Notes under the pieces: model-generated
What the model was told of the DNA's origin: nothing
What the model saw: the letters and a program-made list of their open reading frames with translations, nothing else
Databases searched by the model: none
Position numbers and translations under genes: made by a program
Source: Funneliformis mosseae
Taxonomy: Eukaryota > Glomeromycota > Glomeromycetes > Glomerales > Glomeraceae
Reading direction: 5' to 3'
Assembly: GCA_910592005.1 (NCBI GenBank)
Contig: CAJVPP010000228.1
Location: 1-39,304 of the forward strand
DNA: 39,304 bases
Part shown: positions 21,901 to 30,582 of the stretch, piece after piece
Position numbering within the stretch: position 1 is the first letter of the stretch
Layout of the letters: each line of letters opens with the position of its first letter

Positions 21901-22965
21901 CTAAAATTCTTGGAAGAACCTTATTCTATTCCGGACAATACCGTTTCATCATCATCTTCAAGAACATATGGTGCTAATTCTACAGATAGCCCTACTCGTT
22001 ACCACCTTCAATCTCTTAGAATTGATCAAATTAAACAAAGCAATTTTATAAGTTACAAATGGGATGATAACATTCTCCAAAATAGTTATCGTAATCTTGA
22101 AGTTGGACGCGGTCAGGATATCATTTATGATTTGCAAAAAATCGAGATGGAACTCGCACGTGGATTAGTTTATGAAAAAGTTCATATAAGCACTTTGAAT
22201 GATTCACAAGCGTACATGGAACCTTTCCCCTATCATATGGAATTATTTCAAGGATACATGAGAATTCTTGGTGACATCAAATCTTCAATTCTTCAACAGA
22301 AAATTCCATCTGATAAGATTCCTCTAATCATGGACGTGATACCAACTAGCTTTTCACACGCGGAATACATGTATCATAATATTTATTCATTATCTTTTAA
22401 TAACGCGTCTGAGCTTCTTACTTCATTAGAAATTTTGCTCTGTTTCGTAAAACGTACATCGATTGGAAGTGAGGAGACAACCATTCGTGATTATGTAAAT
22501 CAATGGATGAAATTGTCTGAATTATTAAAATACAAATCCTTTAATAATTTGTTAAATACCGGATTATGTCTCAAACACTTGATAGATTTATATGAATTAA
22601 TTGAAGAGCAGGTTGCAAATTCCGTGGTAAAATATATTGATGACAAATTTAAAATTGACCTTTCAGTAGAAATGAAGGACGAAATTGATTCGGCAGTTGA
22701 ATTTGAACGAACTTCAACGTCAAAAGAACGTATACCAGCAGAAGTATTCGCACTTGCATTGAAAAGATTTATGCTAAGATTTTTGAAGGATATTAGTAAT
22801 GATCAACTTCCATTAAGCTATTATATAAATGATGAAGGACTTAATTTGTGGCCAGCCGAAATTTCAGATGAGCTATTAGAAAAATTTCCGGAGTCCTTAT
22901 TAATATGTCACATTTATACGGCTTATGAATATGTTTGCTCGAAAAATTCGATCAAAAGATTTTAA
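8294..22965 (+). CDS. RNF213-like: RNF213-like giant AAA+/E3 protein with CBM20 and RZ finger (11 exons, two lesions)
   Basis: Exons: 8294-9949, 10070-10851, 10947-12683, 12759-14651, 14724-15864, 15942-16630, 16703-16757, 16857-16962, 17072-18133, 18215-20620, 20715-22965. Total is about 4,592 codons, near the ~5,200 aa of vertebrate RNF213. Order seen: disordered N-terminus, CBM20 (residues ~262-362), AAA2-type P-loop (~1648-1656), AAA3 with Walker A GEAGCGKT and Walker B FFDE, AAA4 with GSPGSSKS and VVLLDE, conserved block PPLLNRFEKQ, then an E3 half with an RZ zinc finger (~3846-3878) and about 710 further residues. Known for the family: an ATP-driven cytosolic ubiquitin ligase; the human protein modifies bacterial LPS and coats lipid droplets. 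Lesions: exon 3/4 joins in frame only if one nucleotide is gained or a non-canonical splice is used, and TAA at 17874-17876 lies in frame inside exon 9. All other junctions are canonical GT-AG and phase-consistent. It could be functional, split in two, or a recent pseudogene. Confidence 0.88.
9077..9379 (+). other. CBM20 carbohydrate-binding domain (residues ~262-362)
   Basis: The pattern V-x-G-S-x-x-E-L-G-N-W-E is the CBM20 signature; the tryptophan of GNW normally stacks on glucan. A second aromatic cluster, SYWYSEP, follows about 20 residues later. CBM20 domains bind starch or glycogen. In an AAA+/E3 protein this suggests docking on glycogen or on another glycan-bearing target; that is inference. 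Confidence 0.85.
10070..10851 (+). CDS. RNF213-like exon 2
   Basis: Opens after acceptor TTTAG (10067-10069) with W-L-M-S-Q-C and runs 782 nt to the phase-2 donor GTAAGT at 10852. The split glutamate codon GA|G is completed by exon 3. The encoded ~260 residues are alpha-helical in character, with no named domain. By position they belong to the N-terminal arm/linker region that precedes the motor in RNF213. The frame is intact. Confidence 0.75.
10947..12683 (+). CDS. RNF213-like exon 3
   Basis: 1,737 nt from acceptor GTTTAG (10941-10946). It first completes the glutamate codon and then reads FCETILFHIMSC. The text is helical; near the end KKLTQLGHFGYRKYH and LRNDLEIW resemble the RNF213 linker just before the motor. 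The donor is TG|GTGAAA, leaving a split tryptophan. The next canonical acceptors (12757-12758 and 12760-12761) both put exon 4 in phase 0, not the required phase 2, so a 1-nt conflict exists here. Confidence 0.75.
12684..12758 (+). other. Intron 3 with frame-breaking or non-canonical splice
   Basis: The donor TG|GTGAAA leaves two bases of a tryptophan codon. The intron is T-rich, has a plausible branch site TACTAAT (12734-12740) and contains no AG before GGGGAG|GAG at 12757-12758. Joining there shifts the frame and soon gives TAA, whereas protein similarity demands TGG-GAG-ATT. One missing G at the donor or acceptor, or use of a TG-AG/GT-GA pair, would explain it. Confidence 0.6.
12759..14651 (+). 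CDS. RNF213-like exon 4: start of the AAA+ motor (AAA1/AAA2, Walker A of AAA3)
   Basis: 631 codons reading EIVNRIQENCYYLNFYPERH onward without a stop. The sense of this frame (Y-Y-L-N-x-Y, I-L-A-F-Y) fits direct continuation from exon 3, so the frame call is firm even though the splice is not. A P-loop-like SALSGQGKT (13524-13550, residues 1648-1656) corresponds to AAA2. The exon ends inside the AAA3 Walker A: GEAGCGK is followed by intron 4 (donor GTAAAA at 14652) and the threonine comes from exon 5. Preceding block: ENLLKMALMLLRTRANIPVV. Confidence 0.82.
14631..14875 (+). other. AAA3 ATPase site, Walker A split by intron 4
   Basis: Walker A GEAGCGK (14631-14651) is joined to the T at 14724. 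Walker B is IWLFFDEIN, with Asp at 14871 (residue 2073) and Glu 2074. It is followed by RLFAACNPYR, a sensor-1-type segment with asparagine. All residues expected for ATP binding and hydrolysis are present. AAA3 is one of the two catalytically active modules in vertebrate RNF213. Confidence 0.85.
14724..15864 (+). CDS. RNF213-like exon 5: AAA3 body and AAA4 Walker A/B
   Basis: 1,141 nt from acceptor TTGTAG, phase 0 in and phase 1 out (GATGAAG|GTAAGC). It contains AAA3 Walker B and sensor region, a helical lid, then the AAA4 block TCPPNTAFNEALLENVLA, Walker A GSPGSSKS (15630-15653) and the Walker B strand VISVVLLDE ending at 15863. The serine form GSSKS instead of GxGKS is typical of RNF213 AAA4. 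The frame is intact. Confidence 0.85.
15630..15863 (+). other. AAA4 ATPase site (Walker A GSPGSSKS, Walker B VVLLDE)
   Basis: Walker A is at residues 2326-2333; Walker B Asp 2402 and Glu 2403 lie immediately before intron 5. The continuation across the splice, DEVGLAETSPYNPLKVLHSL, is strongly conserved in the family and confirms the junction. AAA4 is the second active ATPase module in RNF213. Confidence 0.87.
15942..16630 (+). CDS. RNF213-like exon 6: AAA4 body
   Basis: Opens after acceptor TTAATAG, completing a valine codon and reading GLAETSPYNPLKVLH. It then has PTVSVIGISNWRLDNSKSSR, a sensor-1/arginine segment of AAA4. Donor is ATG|GTAAGA in phase 0. Then FHGLRDYYALIKSL and NFGG, family-typical blocks. 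Reading into the intron gives a stop, which supports the donor. Confidence 0.82.
16703..16757 (+). CDS. RNF213-like exon 7 (55 nt micro-exon)
   Basis: Acceptor CACTTAG (ends 16702), donor G|GTATAA (16758). It encodes MCVEAGRPLILTDLESIY plus the first base of a glycine. The text joins seamlessly to exon 8 as ...ESIYG-SLYDLWNQNY, which matches the RNF213 family block around DLENLYESLYDALNQ. Too short for ORF finding; identified by splice logic and conservation. Confidence 0.78.
16857..16962 (+). CDS. RNF213-like exon 8 (106 nt)
   Basis: Begins after acceptor TTATAG and reads (G)SLYDLWNQNYITMG, then SPKYFTRVALGAYANPM and the first two bases of a leucine codon. Donor is TT|GTAAGT (16963). Phase 1 in and phase 2 out agree with the neighbours. 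It belongs to the AAA5 region of the motor by order. Confidence 0.78.
17072..18133 (+). CDS. RNF213-like exon 9, interrupted by in-frame TAA at 17874
   Basis: Acceptor AAAAAG (17071), first codon completed as leucine, then HIHPDFRCILVLDEKK and the hallmark ADPPLLNRFEKQ. The frame runs to ...NNKARKI, meets TAA at 17874-17876, then continues in the same frame as HACIILHLHRENYANIISFN and MSGWKQITIESL to the phase-2 donor GTAAGT at 18134. Both sides read as family sequence, so the TAA is a true interruption and not an intron edge. No GT-AG pair around it keeps the frame. Residue number of the stop is about 2955, between the motor and the E3 half. Confidence 0.78.
18215..20620 (+). CDS. RNF213-like exon 10: start of the E3 half (no RING)
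   Basis: 802 codons from acceptor TTAATTAG (ends 18214) to donor CG|GTAAGA (20621). It opens KYLRESIIKHPNFVNCL. Conserved blocks include NFFELQFPFSFYFMKQ and LHNLSDCSGLYILACPSD just before the RZ finger. In vertebrate RNF213 a C3HC4 RING lies about 490 residues before the RZ finger; here the matching region (around 19140) has only isolated cysteines (for example NTCIEEKGCHSSMAALFCD further on) and no eight-ligand cluster. The exon is otherwise intact. Confidence 0.83.
20715..22965 (+). CDS. RNF213-like exon 11: RZ finger and C-terminal E3 domain
   Basis: Starts after acceptor AAAAAAG (20714) and reads (R)YRCKCGFIYLIGDCGQ, the RZ-type finger, then NLRSLSPISYRILHLFVHSI and a helical C-terminal domain with FLEKEFV-like text, RGQDIIYDLQKIEMELA and a Ser-rich loop near 21950-21990. 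The choice of this acceptor over TATAG six bases later is forced: the later one gives ATG-TAA. The stop TAA at 22963-22965 leaves about 710 residues after the finger, close to the vertebrate length, so the C-terminus looks complete or nearly so. Confidence 0.85.
20716..20820 (+). other. RZ-type zinc finger (residues ~3844-3878) with His-to-Phe change
   Basis: Cysteines lie at residues 3846, 3848, 3857, 3866 and 3869, and the block ends IGGEDH. Aligned to the family, 3846, 3866 and 3869 are zinc ligands and 3857 (GDCG) is the cysteine reported as catalytic in human RNF213. The fourth ligand, a histidine four residues after the first cysteine in the human protein, is phenylalanine 3850 here; Cys 3848 could replace it. 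The RZ finger, not the RING, is known to drive LPS ubiquitylation by RNF213. Confidence 0.8.
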
Positions 22966-24626
22966 AAAAAATTTTTTTTTATTTTATTTTCGAAATTAAA
23001 ATATTGAACTTTTTGGAATATTAGTTTACCAGTAAACAAAATCAATTATAATTTTTTATGTTTATCAAAATGATTCGCCATGAATTAATACGTTATGCTA
23101 AGGAATTCCATAAAGAAATCGTAATCGATGACATTTATCAGCCAAAAATTACATTTGGAGATTTTGATCTTGTCATATGGTAAAACTATCTTTGGATAGA
23201 ATTACGAAATTCCGATTAATATTCATGTTAAAACGGCTGAATTGTTGGTTTAGTATATCGTTCCAAAAGTACTTTCGTTACAATAATATTGGAGCATGTA
23301 ATGAAATAATGAAATACCTTACAATATCGTTTAAGAAAGTATTCACCTTGTTGAATCTCGATTTTTTTGTTGAAACTTTGGTCCAGTTAACACAGACCGA
23401 AATTAATCAAACGTTGCATTTTTGAAGATCAAGATATCCATTCATTCAGTGGCCCTGCCCATTACGCATTCCTTTAACTTCAAAATTATCGAGAATCGCA
23501 CCTAAAATCACAGTTATATTTATATATTTTTCTTAATATATTCTTGCTTCAAATAAATCCTACTAAAATAAATACTTTTCTTTAAATGTTATAAAAAAAG
23601 GAACATAACTCTTTCTAATTACCAATTGATCCTGCAAAGAACAAATTTAATGTACTTTCCAATTATTTATTTATTTTGAGGCGTTTAGTACTATAATTTT
23701 GTTACATAAAGATGAAATCCTTTGGATATTATTACACAAAAAATAAATTTAGTGGTTATAATAATTAGGACAATAGAAACTTTCGTGCCTTAGAATATTT
23801 CTTAAACGTAAGGAGGTATACTTCAAATGTTTCTTACTACTTTTCATAATCGAAGATTACAAATTAAATGTTCATAAAGCATTTTAATTTGTGGCGCAGA
23901 GATTTATTTGAGAAAAAAATATTGCTAAAAATATTTATTAGGCATTGTTTCCGGGTTTGGTTAGTCCAAATGATCAAATCTTTGAAAATTTTCGATTTTA
24001 GGTATAAAAAATGAAAGAATCGCATGTTCGTGACATCGTGACATTTGATTGGTATATAGATCAAGTAAAACCTAAACCTTTATATCGTTTATTATTAATA
24101 ATAAACATGAAAAGCTTATAGCATAACTTGCAATTACTGCACCATTAATCATGGATTCCAAGTTAAATATTATTAGTACGAGTACCAAAAATATCGGTTG
24201 CAATGATCGTACCTAATTTTAAGGGGAGGATCTAAAGTTTTCCAATTAATCGCTTTTTTTTAACGTCATATTTATTATTTAAGCGTGGCGTTTATGAATT
24301 TGTATCAAACATTTATTAAATAATTTTAACAAATTTTGATAAAAACATTATTATATTATGGAATTACAAAAAACAAATAAATAAATAAATAATCGTATAA
24401 GATATCGGTATTGCTATAGAAGGAGAAGATTTTCTTTGATCTCTCTTTTTTGATATTCCGATGATATTTTTTTTTTAGTACATTTGTAGTAACGATCAGG
24501 GAAATCAAAATTGGTGCGACATTATTTATTCGGTCTTATATCCGAAAACTGATCAGAAAAAAATATAAAAGGACGCGAAATACAAAGAAATATTAATTAT
24601 TTATTTAGTAAATAATAAATAAAATC
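22966..24626. other. Intergenic region with two unrecognised short ORFs
   Basis: About 1.66 kb between the giant gene and the P450. Short + strand frames at 23069-23182 (peptide containing HELIRYAKEFHKEIVIDD and FGDFDLVIW) and 23177-23425 (82 codons) have ordinary codon use but match nothing I can name. They could be relics of a further RNF213-like C-terminal segment or of another gene. AATAAA-type polyadenylation words are frequent. The last 150 bp serve as the P450 promoter. Confidence 0.35.
24564..24570 (+). promoter_or_regulatory. TATA box of the P450 gene
   Basis: TATAAAA followed by GG lies 57-63 bp upstream of the ATG at 24627, at a sensible distance for a short 5' UTR. The motif stands in a locally mixed sequence (AAATATAAAAGGACGCG), so it is less likely to be chance than the AT words elsewhere. 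Confidence 0.5.
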
Positions 24627-26304
24627 ATGTTCATTATCTTACTTAAAGAAATCTTCACCATATTAAAGTTCCTTCTCGTAATTGACATCCTGAGATTTTA
24701 TTTCAAGTATGTCACTCGACAAAGCCCGTTACCTGGACCATTCCCTTTACCGTATATAGGAAACGCCTTACAAATTCTTTACATGAATTTCAAGGAGGGA
24801 AATTATCAATTCGATCTGGGGGAGTACGCAAGAATGCAAGTCGAGAAATACGGACATATTTCAGAAGTATATCAAGGAAGTACTAGAGTGATTTACTTAA
24901 GTAAAGCGGAATACTTGGAGAAAGTTTATGTGCCCAATTCTAATTCGAATTATTTTGCCAGACCGGATTTAAACGGTGTGAGTGAAGTGAACGCTGTACA
25001 CGGTTTATTTTTTAATAATGATTTTAAAAGTTGGAAGAGGATTAGAAAATTCGTTTCCCAATCTTTAATGTCACCAAGATTTATACGTGAATTTACGAGC
25101 ACCATACAACAATTGTTTGAAGAGAGTGAACATGATTGGAAAAATAACGACGAAGAGGTCATTTTTAATATATCAGAATGGTCCAAATGCTTTACTACCG
25201 ATATGAATATGGCAACTTTAATGGGACGACAGACTCTTTGTCTGGCGTCACTTAAATTGGACGAATCTGAATGGACAAATGAAATGAAAGATTCCAGGAA
25301 AGTGAAAAAGAGTGTCGAATTATTCCTTAAATCTATAGCTTTTTTCACTTCCTTTCCTAAATTCCTTAGGCATCATTTCCCTATTTTCAATTATTATCAA
25401 AATTATTTTATGAATAGTTTGAACTTTCTTAAAGATTTTATACACGCTAGAATAATGGAACGTAGAGAACAAATCGATCGATTGCAAGAGAATGAAATGA
25501 TTGGATCTAGTTTATTGGATATTCTCTTAACAACTAATACGTCTAGGGATATGCATGATGATGACTCGGATCAACCTCTTACCGATTTAGAAATTCGTGA
25601 TAAGATCGTAGATTTATCAATTGCTGGATCTGACTCGGTATGCGATCTTCTAAACGTATTATTACGTTATATTTTCTTTTTCACTATCATAAAATTAAAA
25701 AAAAAAAAACTATTTTTCTTTTTCACAGTCATCAAATTTATTTATTCTTGCATTCTGGATGATCCACATTCATCCCGAAGTGAAAGTACGTTTACTTGAG
25801 GAGATTAAATCCATATTTGGAAATCTATTGAACCGTCGTATAACCAATGAAGATCTAGACAATTTAAAATATTTGGATGCGGTAATCAAAGAAACAAATC
25901 GCATCCAACCTATTGTGCCAGTAAGCGGTAGAGACCTCTCCACTTCATCTGACACGATCGCAGGATATAAATTCGACTCTCGTGCGTCATTCTTTATAAA
26001 TAATTTATATATTCATCGACACGAAGATTATTGGAGGGAACCTAATAAGTTTATGCCGGAAAGATTTCTAAACGATAAAATTGTAAAAAATAGTTACGTT
26101 CCTTTTGGAGGTGGAATTCGTATTTGTCCTGGGAAATTATCGGCCATGACACAGATTAAAACGTTGCTTATTTTATTCCTTATGAAATATAATGTTGAAT
26201 TGGTTGATAAAGAGACTCCTTTGCAACGTATTTATGCCGGACTTAACCTTTATCCTTGTTTAATGGTTAGACTATCCCCAAAACACGAATCACCTGAACT
26301 TTAA
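24627..26304 (+). CDS. Cytochrome P450 monooxygenase (two exons, 528 aa)
   Basis: Exons 24627-25637 and 25729-26304; intron 25638-25728 starts GTATGC and ends TTCACAG, phase 0. Seen: an N-terminal hydrophobic anchor (residues ~2-25), proline-rich hinge PLPGPFPLPYIGN, I-helix AGSDS (333-337) whose text continues across the splice as SSNLFILAFWMIHIHPEV, K-helix ETNR (392-395), PERF (meander), and heme loop PFGGGIRICPGK with the heme-ligand cysteine at 470. All P450 hallmarks are intact and the length is normal, so it should be an active ER-bound heme monooxygenase. The I-helix threonine of AGxDT is serine. The substrate cannot be told; sterol, fatty acid or signal-molecule oxidation are possible in these fungi. 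Confidence 0.93.
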
Positions 26305-26989
26305 ATGGTGGTCCATCTAATCTATCAGTATTTTTAATTTGGGGAATAATGTCCGATATGAAGGTGAAAATATAATTATCGGGTTCTCCGAATTTTCCCT
26401 TTTTTAGATGATTTTGCGATCTGCTTAACATTTTTGGTCTTTCCGGATTTTCATTTACAAAAAAAAAACGCGCATGATTAATGACCAATTAACGAATAGA
26501 AATAATTAGGTTCCAAACTGGTTTTAAATTGGACATATAACTTATATGTCTAAATCGAACAAATTTAATAATAGAAAAAGTCTAATAGCTTATCTGTAAT
26601 AAATAAATCTTGTTAAAAAAATTGTTATAATAAATTTTATGAATAATTTTTAAAAGGAAAAGTGAAATTTGAAATAATGAGACCGTTAATTTGGGACCCG
26701 TCCTAAATTTCATTTTTTGAATCCTAATAATTTATTTTTAATGCCAGTAAAATAAAAATCTTTTCTAAAATTGGCAATTTTATTAGGACTTTTAGGATCG
26801 TTTAAGGACCACTTGATCGAAATGAAAAAATATGTAAAATAAAAGTCTTTTCCAAAAGTAGTAGATTTCTTCGTATAAGAGAGAATATTAATATTTAATA
26901 TGCCTGTAACTATGGTAAAGAAGATAATGACAATATGACAATAATGACAATAATGACGATAAACTGACTACGAAGCAGCTTCTCTCAAA

Positions 26990-27023
<34 letters not shown>

Positions 27024-29095
27024 AGGAAATTAGTGAGAGAAAATTTAAATAGCGTTCTTCCTTTTTGCTGACAAACACTCCCAAGGACGACAATGACGAT
27101 AAAAAATAAAGAGAGAACAATACTAAAAAGGTTTATTCTTACAATGTAATGAAACAATTTTTGACATTCTTGCAAAGCCGTAATGACGACAACTTACGAA
27201 AACACGTGAATGGTCCATTGTTTTATATAAAACAGCATCTTTTCGACTCCTTAGAAGAAAAACGGATAACGATGATATAATCCATCGGGACTCATTGGAG
27301 ATGATATTCAACTACAGATTCGGAAAAGTGAAAAGAATCAAGATAAAATACGAGGGGCCGTTAGATCTGGCCTACAATTAACTAAGCGTGGGAATACCAC
27401 TTTTTTCTGTATTGCTACTTTTGTTTCCAACTCGGTGGTAATTTGTAGTATATAAAGCAATATTTTCTAAAAAAATATGCTAAATGCGAAAGTTGCATAC
27501 TTGTATATTTTTATCCTACAGTCGGTTCACGTCACCCGCCTTTTAAATTTTAAACAAAAAAGTTTTATCACGTGACTTCGGAAGATAGTTTTATCTATTC
27601 TTTCGTTTATGTACTTATATACAATTTTAAATGTAAGCGAAAGGTTTATTTATTAATAAGAAATTGAATAATTTTGATGTAAAGTTATTGCGGCGCTAAA
27701 CTTTCGCAATTCACACACGTAAATGTTAATCACTAAATGGCGATTAGTTAAACTACGAAATAATAATCTGAAAAAAATAAAAAATAATGAAAAATATTAA
27801 AACAACGAAATTAATGAAGTCATAGTATAAAAATTATATTTTAATCTTTGCCCCCATTCTTTTAAGTTTTTGACATAGATTTTGTTTTGTAAATTATATC
27901 GAACTAAACGATCATCGGTCGCTTGAGTATAAAGTTATGAAGTTAAAATTAATAATTTCGCGAGGAAAAAAAGGGAAATTCTCGTCATTTCTTGGTTTAT
28001 TTGATTTTTTATATTTCTTTTCTTTGTTTCTTCTTCCAACTGAAAGCATTGAACAAAGTAAATCTTTATTTATTTTTAATTAAATATATTATTAAGAAAT
28101 CATTTCCCGGGTCATCAAAAGGAACTTTAAAAAATAGAAACAAAAAAGTGTATCATAAAATTCTTCCACTTGTAAAAAACTATTAAAACATAATAAACTG
28201 AGACAGATATTATGAATTTGGAACATTTCGGGGTATCAGACTTTTTGAGAAAAAGAAGAAACAAGAAAATTAACATGAATAGAAATGGTCAATAATATTG
28301 AAATCGGCACCATCATTTGGTGAATAAGCAAGCTTAAATAATATATTTGTTCAATTCTATGAGTATTACTTCATATTAGTATAAAGAAGTTCACTGAAAA
28401 TCAATAATCAAAATAATTGACGACTATTATAAGCATTATAATTATTTTTTTTATTTCTTTTTCTTTTAACGACTCAGAGAGTTAATTTTTTTATTCGTAA
28501 AGATAATACAAGTATTATGCACATTATAATTATTATTATTTTTTTTTTTTTTTACTTTGGTTCTAGCGATCGGTACACATTATAATTATTTTTTATATAT
28601 GAGTATGAATCCATATTAAGTCGTGTAACATTTTTTTTCGTCGTCATAATAAATCAACTCGCCATTCGTTTAATCAATACAATTAATTGATCGTAAAAAT
28701 TTTTTTGCACACAAAGATTCAATAATATTTAACGGTGAAATTAATTTTTAATATATAAAAAAATGACGATTTTTCACTGAAATCTCGAGCTCAATGTCAG
28801 TTTTACTATATCACCTGTGGTGATAATTAGAAATTTCCTTATTTGTCGCAAGAAATAAACGTATTATAAATATATATTTGCTACGAACAAATAGACTTAT
28901 AAGCTTTCTTATTATCGATTAAAAAGGAATCAAAAAAAAAAAATTGAAAAATTTATTAAGTATATTGGAAGGAATAAAAGTTTATATATAACTATTTTAA
29001 AGAATTTTCAACAAAAAAAAAAAAAAAAAATATTCCAATTTACAAGATTCTAAAAGTTCAATTCAAAATGTATCATCAACAGGTTTTTTATATCT
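26305..29095. other. Intergenic region between P450 and BTB gene, no gene recognised
   Basis: About 2.8 kb with moderate CG content. It contains a small 9-bp-type microsatellite (ATGACAATA, 26930-26965), a long T/A homopolymer hairpin (26982-27040), three copies of a CATTATAATTATT word (28434, 28522, 28578), and the perfect hairpin TATCACC-TGT-GGTGATA (28809-28825). Short open frames (for example 26267-26488 minus, 27992-28186 plus) have no recognisable features. No tRNA or rRNA was seen. Confidence 0.5.
26982..27040. repeat. Poly-T/poly-A inverted repeat
   Basis: A run of 14 T (26990-27003) is directly followed by 21 A (27004-27024). Outside them are TTCTCTCA on the left and TGAGAGAA on the right, which are also complementary, so the arms extend the hairpin beyond the homopolymers. 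It may be a MITE or retroposed tail remnant, or a slippage product. Confidence 0.6.
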
Positions 29096-30582
29096 TTAGG
29101 GGCATTTTTTAACTACACTAAAGACTTCAATTTCTTCGATAGGTAAACAAACATTCTTGTAGTTATCAATATTGATTACATTATTATAAATTTTATTGTT
29201 ATTAAGATGCAGCATTTGTCTGTTAATAAATAAATGATTCCCAAAATTAAAGAATATTCTATTGTAATTCTCATACACAGAATACATCGTGTTAATTACT
29301 CGGCCAATTCTCATATTTTGCATGTCCTGATCATTTTCAAAAGAAAAGATGAAACTATTTGATGATGTTAACCATTTCCCTTCTCCCGACCAATGTCCCC
29401 TTGATGCATAACCAATTGGGTTATAACCTCCATAAATTCTATTTGATTGAACTTTTATCAATACCACGAAAGGTCCTTTTAGATTACACTTATTATTAAA
29501 TGTCATACAATCTAAACCATCCCGACTTTTTGTGTAAATCAGATTAAACTTATACCCATTATTAAAGGAAAGAACGTTTGAATCTTTTTTATCGATCCAA
29601 TTACATATTACAGACGCAAGTTTTGGTTTGATTATTGTCGATGCTACACGAGGCGCCAAAGTTATCATTTTCGGTAAATTACCTTTATGATGAAATTCGG
29701 CAATTTCTTTATACATATGGCGAGGAATGATAGCTTCATAAGGATGAACTTTATTCAAAAAATCAGCACGAGAAATTTCAACAAACCGAATAAGTGGAAT
29801 GAGTTGATTTAACGTTTTCTTCAATGCTTTAAAATTTTCTTGATTCCATTCGACTCTATTGCTATTCAATCCAGGGGTCTGTTCAATACCCCATTTGATT
29901 AAACAATCCCAAACATCAATTTCATCAACCTGTAAATCATCTCTTTTCAGCAACCCAAATAGAATATCACTATCCAGTAATAGAAAGTTTTTCGATGTGA
30001 TAAATGGATGTGGATCTGAACAAATTTTTTCAAGACAAAATTCTTGCAGTTTCTTGCAGCTAGCAAGCTTAAATACTGTATGAAGTACCAACACAAAATT
30101 CTCTTGAACCCAACTAGTCTGCTTTTCAATCAAGTAATCTTGGATATGTTTAAATAATTCCTCAAGGAGTAATTCATCAGACGCAATTAACAATCCTAAG
30201 ATTTCTTCATCAGACCGCTTGGTTAAATTTAGTTCACCTGTGTAAATATACCTTAAAATGGAATCATTAATTTTTAGTAAAACAAAATCATAATTTAAAT
30301 AAAGTTGTACATTTAAAACGAAACCTACTTTAAAATCATGTCAAAAACAGTTGGGTTAATGTTTGGCTTATTAAACAAAATCATATCATCTTTTTTCGTA
30401 ATCCAACTAGACGAAAAGGCACTTTTGAAGTATGGGGAACGTGCCCGTAAAATCACTGAATGTACCCGGAATTCTTTGGTATTTTGTTTTTCACCAACTT
30501 GAATAATTACATTGAAATCATCGGCATCATTTAATATTAACGAAAGATCTTTTGATAGACCGGAGTAGAATATTGATGTCAT
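29096..30582 (-). CDS. BTB-BACK-TLDc domain protein (two exons, 469 aa)
   Basis: Minus strand: exon 1 30582-30329, intron 30328-30252 (77 nt, GTAGGT...TTAAG), exon 2 30251-29096 ending TAA. The splice completes a lysine codon and joins ...FDMILK to YIYTGELNL. Domains: BTB (residues ~20-120; DFNVIIQVG, FRVHSVILRARSPYFKSAFS), BACK (~135-245; DVWDCLIKWG), TLDc (~300-465; FNLIYTKSRDGLDCMTFNN, VLIKVQSNRIYGGYNPIGY, ending CLPIEEIEVFSV). BTB proteins of this kind are substrate adaptors for Cullin-3 ubiquitin ligases; TLDc is linked to oxidative-stress protection and V-ATPase binding. The architecture is known as strongly expanded in Rhizophagus. Reading frame and motifs are intact; function in this fungus is inferred. 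Confidence 0.93.

Noticed and set aside
17940..22965. A separate E3-only gene starting at ATG 17940
   Set aside because: Possible, but the text upstream of this ATG back to 17877 is already family-like in the same frame, so the ATG is not a natural N-terminus; kept as an alternative under the TAA finding.
24950..25348. 132-codon minus-strand frame as a gene
   Set aside because: It is the antisense shadow of P450 exon 1, whose sense protein has all family motifs.
25638..25799. P450 ORF reading on to 25799 as a separate truncated protein
   Set aside because: The frame after 25637 is a T/A-rich intron (GTATGC...CACAG). Joining to 25729 gives the normal I-helix and the C-terminal heme domain.
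26267..26488. 73-codon minus-strand frame after the P450
   Set aside because: No recognisable family, no promoter or splice signals, and partly antisense to the P450 end; insufficient support.
27992..28186. 64-codon plus-strand frame
   Set aside because: Phe/Leu/Lys-rich composition expected from AT-rich non-coding DNA; no motif seen.
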